Below are positions 1 to 5,475 of a stretch of DNA of 6,095 nt, piece after piece. How positions within the stretch are numbered: position 1 is the first letter of the stretch; each line of letters starts with the position of its first letter. The stretch spans positions 1-6,095 of the forward strand of contig JASLCP010000023.1 in the NCBI GenBank assembly GCA_030151825.1. The letters are read 5' to 3'. This DNA comes from Candidatus Saccharimonadales bacterium. GTDB lineage: Bacteria; Patescibacteriota; Saccharimonadia; Saccharimonadales; Saccharimonadaceae. Under the pieces are notes generated by a model, which was given only the letters and a program-made list of their open reading frames with translations, made no database searches and was not told the origin of the DNA. The translations under genes were made by a program, and so were the position numbers.

Positions 1-1
1 A

Positions 2-295
2 GACATCCTTGCGGCGGCAAAAGTAGAGCCGACCACTCGGGTGAAAGATCTCACCGAGGCTGAAGAACAGAAGATTCGCGAAATCATCGATCGTGATTAC
101 ACGACCGAAGGTGATCTTCAGCGCTTGGTAACTAACAATATTAAGCGTCTTAAGGACATTAACGCGTATCGTGGACTAAGGCACAAATCAGGACTTCCAA
201 CCAAAGGGCAGCGCACTCGTACGAATGCACGAACTCGCAAGGGCCGCGCCGTATCAGTTGGTGGAGCACAACCGAAAGCAGCGTCAAAGACGTAG
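2..295 (+). CDS. rpsM: 30S ribosomal protein uS13 (5'-truncated by window start)
   Basis: uS13 sits in the head of the 30S subunit, where it contacts the P-site tRNA and forms intersubunit bridges to the 50S. The frame is open from base 2 and shows 97 residues, so roughly 20 to 25 N-terminal residues lie outside. The GTG at 41 is an internal Val codon, because family-like sequence (AAKVEPTTRVKDLTEAE) continues upstream of it. Visible residues 56-61 are YRGLRH, and 69-81 form the basic GQRTRTNARTRKG motif that is the family hallmark. After this the usual KGP is KGR, followed by a short Gly/Ala/Lys tail. The gene ends with TAG and is 15 nt from rpsK. Any S4-type autoregulatory leader, known upstream of rpsM in E. 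coli, would be outside the window. Identification is very secure. Confidence 0.97.
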   Translation, partial: DILAAAKVEPTTRVKDLTEAEEQKIREIIDRDYTTEGDLQRLVTNNIKRLKDINAYRGLRHKSGLPTKGQRTRTNARTRKGRAVSVGGAQPKAASKT

Positions 296-310
296 AAAGG
301 AATATGAGAA

Positions 311-703
311 ATGGCAGAAGCTAAAACGTCAACTCGAAAGAAGCAGCGCCGATCAGTTCCTTCTGGTCAGCTGCATATTCAGGCGACATTCAACAACACG
401 ATTGTCTCGTTTACAGACAAAAAAGGTAATGTGCTGAGCGCATCAAGCGCCGGTGCGTGTGGATTCCGCGGAAGCAAAAAAGGAACCGCCTATGCATCAC
501 AGGTGGCTGCTGAAAAGGCTGCAGAGGCTGCAAAGTCACTGTATGGTCTTGGCTCAGTCGATGTGTTTGTCAAAGGTGTGGGTCTTGGCCGCGACGCAGC
601 AATCCGCGCACTAGGTGGTTTTGATATCACCGTTGAAAGTATTAAAGATGTGACTGGCGTCCCCCACGGTGGCGTTCGTCCAAAGAAAGCACGGAGGGCT
701 TAA
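311..703 (+). CDS. rpsK: 30S ribosomal protein uS11
   Basis: uS11 lies on the 30S platform, near the E site and the Shine-Dalgarno helix. The 130-residue length is normal. Family motifs in order are FNNTIV (27-32), GFRGSKKGT (51-59), KGVGLGRDAAIRAL (88-101) and DVTGVPHGGVRPKK (113-126), then a basic end. The ATG at 311 is chosen because AAAGGA (296-301) lies 9 nt upstream; an out-of-frame ATG at 304 is ignored. Two departures from the common sequence are visible. The usual GPGPGR loop is GVGLGR, and the usual PHNG is PHGG, so the Asn that is converted to isoaspartate in E. coli S11 is Gly120 here. The gene ends in TAA, 3 nt before rpsD, and its 3' end carries the rpsD ribosome binding site. 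Confidence 0.98.
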   Translation: MAEAKTSTRKKQRRSVPSGQLHIQATFNNTIVSFTDKKGNVLSASSAGACGFRGSKKGTAYASQVAAEKAAEAAKSLYGLGSVDVFVKGVGLGRDAAIRALGGFDITVESIKDVTGVPHGGVRPKKARRA

Positions 704-706
704 GCG

Positions 707-1333
707 ATGGCACGAGATACTACTCCGATCGTTAAACAGTCTCGCCGTGAAGGCTACGCGCTGCATCCAAAGGCGCACAAAATCATGGCTAAAAAGTCTG
801 GTATTCCAGGCGAACACGCTCATGGCCGTCAGAACAAACCAAGTTTGTACGCCACACAGCTTCGCGAAAAGCAAAAAGTACGCCGTGCCTACGGCTTGCT
901 TGAAAAGCAATTCGCGCGTTTGATGCACGAAGCTGACCGCGCCAGCAGCCAAGGTGTTCTTCCAGGTGAATTGCTTTTGCAACTCCTCGAACGCCGTCTT
1001 GATAACGCTGTCTACCGCGCAGGCTTTGCAACCAGCCGACGTGCTGCTCGCCAGCTCGTTAGCCACGGTCACTTTATGCTCAACGGCAAACGCGTCGATA
1101 TTCCATCGATTCGCCTCAAAGCTGGTGACCAGATCACAATTCGTCCGAAAAGTGCTAAATCAGGTTACTTTACGCAGCTTGACGATGTCGTTAATAATTC
1201 AATCCAAGGACCACTCAGCTGGCTAAAAAGTGACAGCAAGAAGATCTCGATTGAGATTACCGGCTTACCAAAGCGCGAAGAAGCTGAAGCAGATATCAAT
1301 GAACAATTAATCGTTGAGTACTACTCACGCTAG
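707..1333 (+). CDS. rpsD: 30S ribosomal protein uS4
   Basis: uS4 is a primary 16S rRNA binder that nucleates assembly of the 30S body; in E. coli it also represses its own operon. The 208-residue product aligns along its length with the family. It shows SRREG (12-16), QLREKQKVRRAYG (51-63), the S4 RNA-binding domain (about 97-160, with RLDNAVYRAGF and RQLVSHGHFMLNGKRV) and the C-terminal ADINEQLIVEYYSR. There are no cysteines at all, so this is the zinc-free (C-minus) form, unlike the four-Cys form of Thermus. The SD GGAGGG (693-698) overlaps the end of rpsK and is 8 nt from the ATG. The gene ends with TAG, 15 nt before rpoA. The call is very secure; whether it autoregulates here cannot be seen. 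Confidence 0.98.
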   Translation: MARDTTPIVKQSRREGYALHPKAHKIMAKKSGIPGEHAHGRQNKPSLYATQLREKQKVRRAYGLLEKQFARLMHEADRASSQGVLPGELLLQLLERRLDNAVYRAGFATSRRAARQLVSHGHFMLNGKRVDIPSIRLKAGDQITIRPKSAKSGYFTQLDDVVNNSIQGPLSWLKSDSKKISIEITGLPKREEAEADINEQLIVEYYSR

Positions 1334-1348
1334 AAGGAGCTACAAGCT

Positions 1349-2272
1349 ATGTCAAAAGTTATTCACAATCCTGCTCTCGCTGCTATTAACGAGAACGGTG
1401 ACAATAGTGCTGAGTTTGTTATTGAGCCACTTCACGCTGGCTATGGTAATACGCTCGGTAACAGCCTTCGCCGCGTACTGCTTTCAAGTATCCGTGGCGG
1501 TGCCATCGTTGCGTTCCGCATCGAGGGAGCTACTCACGAATTCACGACCGTTCCTGGCGTCAAAGAAGATGTCGTTGACATCATGCTCAACCTCAAGAAC
1601 GTCTATGTGAAGGTTGAAACTGACGAGCCTGTCGAGCTTCGTCTTGAGAAGAAGGGCGCTGGCGTTATTACTGCTGGTGATATCAAAACCTCAGCTGATG
1701 TTGAAATCGTTAACCCTGAACAAGTTATCGCAACTATCGATGATCCAAAAAAGACGGTCATCATCGACCTCGTGGTTGAATCAGGTCGCGGGTATCGTAC
1801 TATCGAAGAAAGCAGCGAAAGCCGCTTGCACAGCGACATGATTGCTTTGGACGCGGTATTCAGCCCAGTTCTTCGTGTGCGTTACAAGGTTGATAACACT
1901 CGTGTTGGTCAAGAAACTAACCTTGATAAACTGCTCCTGACAGTCGAAACCGACGGCTCACTCAGCCCTCGCGACGCCTTCGAAGAAGCATCGGCTATCT
2001 TGGTAAACCAATATACTGCACTTGCTGGCAGTACCACTGTTGAGGCTGCACCGGCTCTTGGTCAAGTTGACGAAGAGGAAGTCAGCGAACTCAACACCCC
2101 TATCGAAGAGCTTAACCTGACTGCTCGCACCGCAAACGCGCTTGTTAATAATGACATCCGCACCGTCCACGATCTTGTCACACTCAGTGAACAAGACCTC
2201 CGTGAACTAAAAGGATTCGGCAGCAAAGCTCTCGACGAAGTTAAAGATAAGTTAGCGGAGTTAGAACTGTAA
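1349..2272 (+). CDS. rpoA: DNA-directed RNA polymerase subunit alpha
   Basis: The alpha subunit dimerises to nucleate RNA polymerase assembly through its N-terminal domain. Its C-terminal domain (CTD) contacts UP elements and activators. At 307 residues it is slightly shorter than the E. coli protein. Residues 31-47 are the dimerisation and beta-contact motif GYGNTLGNSLRRVLLSS; the N-terminal domain runs to about 230. An acidic linker (VDEEEVSELN) leads to the helical CTD (about 250-307). Residues matching the E. coli DNA-contact set are present: Arg260 (R265), Asn263 (N268), Gly291 (G296) and Lys293 (K298). Ser299 is replaced by Ala294, and the K271 position by Val. The protein stops at LAELEL without the E. 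coli C-terminal tail. SD AAGGAG (1334-1339) is 9 nt from the ATG. The gene is intact, and rplQ starts 1 nt after its stop. Confidence 0.98.
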   Translation: MSKVIHNPALAAINENGDNSAEFVIEPLHAGYGNTLGNSLRRVLLSSIRGGAIVAFRIEGATHEFTTVPGVKEDVVDIMLNLKNVYVKVETDEPVELRLEKKGAGVITAGDIKTSADVEIVNPEQVIATIDDPKKTVIIDLVVESGRGYRTIEESSESRLHSDMIALDAVFSPVLRVRYKVDNTRVGQETNLDKLLLTVETDGSLSPRDAFEEASAILVNQYTALAGSTTVEAAPALGQVDEEEVSELNTPIEELNLTARTANALVNNDIRTVHDLVTLSEQDLRELKGFGSKALDEVKDKLAELEL

Positions 2273-2273
2273 T

Positions 2274-2666
2274 ATGCACCGACATGGATACAAAGGGCGT
2301 AAGTTCGGTCGTGAACGCGACCAGCGCCGCGCACTGTTGAAAGGTCTAGCGACCAGTCTTGTCGAACATGGCAAGATTGAAACAACGCTACCAAAGGCCA
2401 AAGAGACAGCGCGTTATATTGAAAAAGTAATTACTAAAGCGAAGAAAGGCGACCTTGCAAATCGTCGCCATGTGATCGCCGCTTTGTCGACACTGACGGC
2501 AGCAAACAAATTGTTTGACGAAATCGCCCCACAGTTGACAGCGCGAAACAGCGGTCATGTTCGTGTTGTTCGCACGCGACTTCGTGTAGGCGACGGTGCC
2601 CAGTTAGCAGTAATTGAATTTGTTGATGAACTGAAACCAGTTGCCAAAGAGGAGGTCAAAGCGTAA
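2274..2666 (+). CDS. rplQ: 50S ribosomal protein bL17
   Basis: bL17 is a 50S protein located near the polypeptide exit tunnel. The 130 residues match the family: the basic start MHRHGYKGRKFGRERDQRR, TTLPKAKE (37-44), a Lys/Arg-rich helix with NRR (63-65), and the C-terminal strand pattern VRTRLRVGDGAQLAVIEFVD. The MHRHGYKGRKF start differs from the proteobacterial MRHRKSGR and, from memory, resembles saccharibacterial copies. The ATG follows the rpoA stop after one base (TAATATG). The best SD-like run is GGAG (2257-2260), 13 nt upstream, which is long, so initiation probably depends on coupling to rpoA termination. Its own TAA overlaps the rplM ATG by one base. Confidence 0.97.
   Translation: MHRHGYKGRKFGRERDQRRALLKGLATSLVEHGKIETTLPKAKETARYIEKVITKAKKGDLANRRHVIAALSTLTAANKLFDEIAPQLTARNSGHVRVVRTRLRVGDGAQLAVIEFVDELKPVAKEEVKA
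2649..2656 (+). promoter_or_regulatory. Strong Shine-Dalgarno for rplM inside rplQ
   Basis: GAGGAGGT lies 9 nt upstream of the rplM ATG, within the last codons of rplQ. It is a near-perfect complement to the usual 16S rRNA 3' end and fixes the rplM start at 2666, where the start overlaps the rplQ stop by one base. Confidence 0.85.
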
Positions 2667-3118
2667 TGACGAACGCAAAAACCTATTCACAAAAACCAAG
2701 TGAAGTGACTCGTCGCTGGATCCTCATTGATGCAGCCGAAGCGCCACTCGGTCGCGTTTCGACAGAAATCGCAAAATACCTTATCGGTAAATACAAGCCA
2801 AGCTACACCCCGCACATTGACGGTGGCGACTATGTTGTCGTTATCAATGCTAAGGATGTTCCAGTGACTGGCCACAAAGAAACCGACAAGATCTACTATC
2901 GACACTCAGGATTCCCAGGCGGTATCAAAGATGCAACTGTTCAGGAAGTTCGTGAAAAGTTCCCAGAACGCTTGATCGAGAATGCGGTAAAAGGCATGCT
3001 CCCAAAGAACAAGCTGGCTGACGAACGTATGAAACGTCTGCGTGTCTTTGCCGGAAGTGAGCACACTCATGCAGCTCAAACTCCCGAAAAGATAACAATC
3101 AAAGGCGAGGTAAAGTAA
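2666..3118 (+). CDS. rplM: 50S ribosomal protein uL13
   Basis: uL13 is an early-assembly 23S rRNA-binding protein of the 50S subunit. The 150-residue product shows the family blocks PLGRVSTEIA (27-36), YKPSYTPHID (43-52), GDYVVVINA (54-62), KIYYRHSGFPGG (75-86), AVKGMLPKNKLA (107-118) and RLRVFAGSEHTHAAQTP (124-140). Its ATG overlaps the rplQ stop (TAATG) and is preceded at 9 nt by one of the strongest SD sequences in the window, GAGGAGGT (2649-2656). Many bacteria give rplM-rpsI their own promoter, and E. coli uL13 represses its mRNA through a leader structure. Here there is no intergenic leader, so that mode is not available unless the target lies within rplQ. rpsI follows after 1 nt. Confidence 0.98.
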   Translation: MTNAKTYSQKPSEVTRRWILIDAAEAPLGRVSTEIAKYLIGKYKPSYTPHIDGGDYVVVINAKDVPVTGHKETDKIYYRHSGFPGGIKDATVQEVREKFPERLIENAVKGMLPKNKLADERMKRLRVFAGSEHTHAAQTPEKITIKGEVK

Positions 3119-3119
3119 T

Positions 3120-3518
3120 ATGGCAGATAACAAGTACTTTTATGGCCTAGGTCGTCGCAAAAGCGCCACTGCACGTGCACGTTTGTACGCGGGCAAGGGT
3201 AAAGTAACGATTAACGACAAGCCAGCTGCTGATTACCTTGACGGCAATAAAACCCTTCTTGCAGAGGTCACTGATCCTCTCGCCCTCGTTGGCAAGCAAA
3301 AAGAGTTTGACATCACTGTCAAAGTATCTGGTGGTGGTATCGCTGGTCAGGTTGACGCAATCAAATTGGCAATCGCTAAAGCGATTACTGTCGAAGCCCC
3401 TGATCTTCGCGGTACACTGAAAAAAGCTGAGTTCCTGCGTCGCGATCCACGCGAAAAAGAACGCAAGAAATACGGTCTTCGTTCTGCTCGTAAGCGCGAA
3501 CAGTACAGCAAGCGTTAG
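3120..3518 (+). CDS. rpsI: 30S ribosomal protein uS9
   Basis: uS9 is in the 30S head; its basic C-terminal tail reaches the P-site tRNA anticodon stem. The 132-residue product starts with the conserved GRRKSATARA (11-20). It continues with SGGGIAGQVDAIKLAIAKA (70-88) and the basic C-terminal stretch beginning LRRDPREKERKKYGL (106-120), and ends with the invariant-style SKR. The ATG lies one base after the rplM stop (TAATATG), with SD GAGGT (3107-3111) 8 nt upstream. It is the last gene of the ribosomal operon: the TAG stop (3516-3518) leads directly into two hairpins. It is intact with nothing unusual in the coding sequence. Confidence 0.98.
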   Translation: MADNKYFYGLGRRKSATARARLYAGKGKVTINDKPAADYLDGNKTLLAEVTDPLALVGKQKEFDITVKVSGGGIAGQVDAIKLAIAKAITVEAPDLRGTLKKAEFLRRDPREKERKKYGLRSARKREQYSKR

Positions 3519-3533
3519 GAGGGCGCTCCCTCC
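3518..3533 (+). other. GC hairpin overlapping the rpsI stop codon
   Basis: GGAGGG (3518-3523) and CCCTCC (3528-3533) form a perfect 6-bp stem with the 4-nt loop CGCT. The first stem base is the last base of the rpsI TAG. There is no U-tract, so it does not look like a terminator by itself. It may protect the 3' end of the mRNA or help the following terminator. The 5' arm resembles an SD and the 3' arm an anti-SD. The pairing is plain in the sequence; the function is inference. Confidence 0.55.
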
Positions 3534-3537
3534 GCAC

Positions 3538-3570
3538 CGAAAACAAGCCTCGTTTTGGGGCTTGTTTTCG
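3538..3570 (+). terminator. Likely intrinsic terminator of the ribosomal operon
   Basis: Bases 3538-3551 pair with 3557-3570 to give a 14-bp stem, with one G-T wobble at 3550/3558 and the 5-nt loop GTTTT. The core is ACAAGCC/GGGCTTGT, flanked by an A-run on the left (3540-3543) and TTTTCG on the right. If only the inner stem forms, TTTT (3565-3568) is the U-tract; the A-run and T-run symmetry means it could also act in the reverse direction. It lies 20 nt after the rpsI stop and before the hydrolase promoter, as expected for the end of the operon. The U-tract is short, so efficiency is uncertain. Confidence 0.8.
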
Positions 3571-3584
3571 TATAGGGGTATAAT
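3555..3584 (+). promoter_or_regulatory. Promoter for the alpha/beta hydrolase gene, apparently leaderless
   Basis: A perfect -10 hexamer TATAAT occupies 3579-3584. The best -35 candidate with an 18-nt spacer is TTGGGG (3555-3560), a poor match lying in the terminator stem. Counting the hexamer as -12 to -7, +1 falls at 3591, the A of the ATG, so the transcript would have no leader. GAGGT (3586-3590) sits directly against the ATG and is too close to work as an SD. Confidence 0.7.
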
Positions 3585-3590
3585 AGAGGT

Positions 3591-4418
3591 ATGTTTGATA
3601 CACTTTTGCATCGTTGGCTACGCGTACCGTATACTTTGAACGTGCGCTATTCGCGTAAGCCCAAGAAACCAAAAGCGACTATCTTATTTATCCATGGTAT
3701 CGGCAATAACGGTGATGCGTGGCGCAATGTTATTGATAAGCTACCCTCTGACGTTCGGGTGATAACGATTGATTTGCTGGGGTTTGGGCGCTCGCCGCGA
3801 CCAAAATGGGCAATATATAACGCCAAAACACAAGCAAAGTCGGTCCTTGCGACATATCTGAAACTACGGATTGCCTCGCCGGTGATTATTGTCGGACACT
3901 CATTAGGGGCGCTTGTGGCCATCGAAATCGCCAAAACATACCCGCTACTGGTTAACTCGCTGATCTTGTGTAGTCCGCCGTTATACGATACATCCGATAC
4001 GACCGGTTCTGTTTTGCCAAAAAGCGACAGAGTCCTTCGCACGCTATATAAATCCGCACAGCAGCGTCCTGAAGATTTTGTACGTCTGTCAGCATTTGCA
4101 ATGAAGTACAATCTGATTAACCGGTCATTTAATGTCACGACGGACAATGTCGAATACTATATGGCAACACTCGAATCGGCTATCATGAACCAAACATCAT
4201 ATCAGGACGCTTATCAGCTTAAGGTTCCGACACGTATTATCAAAGGCACACTTGATCCTTTTGTGGTTAATCGTAATCTACGAAAACTTGCCAAGGGAAA
4301 CCCGCATGTAACGCTGTCGACGACACTGGCTGGCCATGAAGTAAGAGGAGTGTATGTTACGGCAATTATTAAAGCAATTACTAAGCAGCTTACCCTGAAA
4401 AAGAACCGTATTAAATGA
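3591..4418 (+). CDS. Alpha/beta hydrolase fold protein, substrate unknown
   Basis: This is a 275-residue alpha/beta-hydrolase with no signal peptide or membrane segment visible, so probably cytosolic. The fold order is clear: N-terminal strands (12-22), the oxyanion-loop motif FIHGIGNNG (33-41), DLLGFGRS (61-68) and the nucleophile elbow VGHSLGA (101-107) with Ser104. A helical cap follows (about 135-205), then KGTLDPF with the acid Asp222 and AGHE with the catalytic His249. The triad is complete, so an active esterase, lipase or related hydrolase is likely; the substrate cannot be told from sequence alone. The start at 3591 is needed to include the first strands and fits the leaderless promoter. 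The product ends with a basic tail (LKKNRIK) and TGA, the only TGA stop in the window. trpS begins 15 nt downstream in the same frame. Confidence 0.9.
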   Translation: MFDTLLHRWLRVPYTLNVRYSRKPKKPKATILFIHGIGNNGDAWRNVIDKLPSDVRVITIDLLGFGRSPRPKWAIYNAKTQAKSVLATYLKLRIASPVIIVGHSLGALVAIEIAKTYPLLVNSLILCSPPLYDTSDTTGSVLPKSDRVLRTLYKSAQQRPEDFVRLSAFAMKYNLINRSFNVTTDNVEYYMATLESAIMNQTSYQDAYQLKVPTRIIKGTLDPFVVNRNLRKLAKGNPHVTLSTTLAGHEVRGVYVTAIIKAITKQLTLKKNRIK

Positions 4419-4424
4419 TATAAT
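4395..4424 (+). promoter_or_regulatory. Promoter for trpS, leaderless or nearly so
   Basis: TATAAT (4419-4424) begins on the base after the hydrolase TGA. A weak -35 (CTGAAA, 4395-4400) with an 18-nt spacer lies inside the hydrolase coding end. Predicted +1 is near 4431, so the leader would be about 0 to 4 nt before the ATG at 4434. The sequence after the box (AGGGTATAT) resembles that after the 3579 box (AGAGGT), suggesting a shared promoter/start arrangement. Confidence 0.6.
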
Positions 4425-4433
4425 AGGGTATAT

Positions 4434-5471
4434 ATGACAAAATCTATTATTTTGACTGGTCTTCGCGCCAATAACAGCCTGACGCTTGGTAATTATTTTG
4501 GCGGCATGCTACCAATTATCGAAATGGCACAGCAGCAGTCTGCCGACTACCAGATCAACATGTTTATTCCAGATCTCCATAGCTTTACGACGCCGATTAA
4601 TCACGATAACCTGTATCAGCAAACACTCGGCAACGCGCGATTTTATGCGGCTGCTGGATTACCACTGGATAACGACAACATTCATCTATATCGACAAAGT
4701 TACGTACCGGCGCATAGCGAACTGACATGGATCCTGGATTGCTTTACCGGCATGGGCGAGATGAGCCGTATGACGCAGTTCAAGGATAAGGCGAGCGGCC
4801 TGGGCGACCAACGCACGACGGTCGGGTTATTTAATTATCCGATTTTGATGGCTGCCGACATTTTGCTTTACGGTGCGACGTACGTGCCTGTCGGCGACGA
4901 TCAGACCCAGCACCTCGAGTTTGCTCGTGATATAGCCGAGCGTATGAACAAAAAGTTCGGCGAGCTATTTATCGTACCAAAACCAGTTCGCGAGCAGCAC
5001 GAATTCTTTGGCAAAGGCCAAGGACTCCGCATCAAGGATTTGATTGATCCAAACAAAAAAATGAGCAAATCTGATGAATCGGGCAGAGGAGTGATCTTTT
5101 TGACCGATGATCCCGAACAGGCGCGAAAGAAAGTCATGTCAGCAACAACCGACGACAAAGCGCACGTTGCTTATAATCCTGACGAACAACCAGGTATTAG
5201 TAACCTTTTGCAGATTTCGGCGCTCCTTCGCAACCAGCCGCTCGCCGACGTAGCCGCTGAGTTTGCGGGCATGGAACGATACGGTGATTTTAAAAAGATC
5301 GTCGCCGATGAAGTGGCCAACTTCTTGCACGATTTCCAAGAAACGCTGGCAAATGTTGACGACAATGCCATTATGCAAAAATTATCGACATCGGAAACAG
5401 CGATGAGCGCTCAGGCAAACGCCACGCTTCATCAAGTACAACAAGCAGTAGGGCTGCGGCCAAAGGGGTAA
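4434..5471 (+). CDS. trpS: Tryptophanyl-tRNA synthetase (class I)
   Basis: TrpRS charges tRNA-Trp with tryptophan using ATP; it is a homodimeric cytosolic class I enzyme. At 345 residues it is slightly longer than the common 330 or so. The HIGH-equivalent is TLGN (17-20), with Thr in place of His as in Bacillus stearothermophilus (TIGN). The Rossmann-fold motifs MAADILLY (139-146), VPVGDDQTQHLE (151-162) and KKMSKSDES (208-216) are clear. The late helical block QPGISNLLQIS (252-262) also fits. The conserved GIQPSG-type segment before TLGN is GLRANN here (9-14). The KMSKS loop is preceded by a somewhat longer stretch (about 185-200, EQHEFFGKGQG) than in E. coli. The ATG has no usable SD and is served by the -10 box above. 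The TAA stop is 1 nt from the next ATG, so the two are probably one transcript. Confidence 0.97.
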   Translation: MTKSIILTGLRANNSLTLGNYFGGMLPIIEMAQQQSADYQINMFIPDLHSFTTPINHDNLYQQTLGNARFYAAAGLPLDNDNIHLYRQSYVPAHSELTWILDCFTGMGEMSRMTQFKDKASGLGDQRTTVGLFNYPILMAADILLYGATYVPVGDDQTQHLEFARDIAERMNKKFGELFIVPKPVREQHEFFGKGQGLRIKDLIDPNKKMSKSDESGRGVIFLTDDPEQARKKVMSATTDDKAHVAYNPDEQPGISNLLQISALLRNQPLADVAAEFAGMERYGDFKKIVADEVANFLHDFQETLANVDDNAIMQKLSTSETAMSAQANATLHQVQQAVGLRPKG

Positions 5472-5475
5472 TATG
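5461..5475 (+). promoter_or_regulatory. Start signal of the downstream pseudouridine synthase (SD plus TAATATG)
   Basis: AAAGGGG (5462-5468) lies in the last codons of trpS, 4 nt before the ATG at 5473, and the trpS stop plus start read TAATATG. This favours initiation at 5473 with the long N-terminal extension, rather than at the internal ATGs at 5743 or 5755. The spacing is short for an SD, so coupling to trpS termination may also matter. Confidence 0.55.

Noticed and set aside
304..306. ATG just upstream of rpsK as an alternative start
   Set aside because: It is in a different frame from the uS11 sequence and too close to the SD.
611..1072. 153-codon antisense open frame across the end of rpsK and most of the first half of rpsD
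   Set aside because: It lies opposite two certain ribosomal genes, has no family resemblance and no SD of note; it is a shadow of biased codon use.
3586..3590. GAGGT as a Shine-Dalgarno for the hydrolase gene
   Set aside because: It touches the ATG with no spacer, and the -10 box geometry would leave it outside the transcript.
3147..3611. 154-codon antisense open frame across rpsI and the terminator region
   Set aside because: It covers a certain gene and runs through the hairpin region; the protein has no recognisable motif.
3647..4147. 166-codon antisense open frame opposite the hydrolase
   Set aside because: The + strand frame has a full catalytic triad and conserved motifs, so the antisense frame is a shadow.
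4416..4418. UGA recoded as glycine (Gracilibacteria/SR1 code)
   Set aside because: No in-frame TGA occurs in any conserved gene here, conserved glycines use GGN, and a promoter and start codon follow the TGA at once.
5172..5177. A third perfect TATAAT, inside trpS
   Set aside because: It encodes part of AYNP in a conserved region, has no start codon just downstream and no fitting -35; probably chance.
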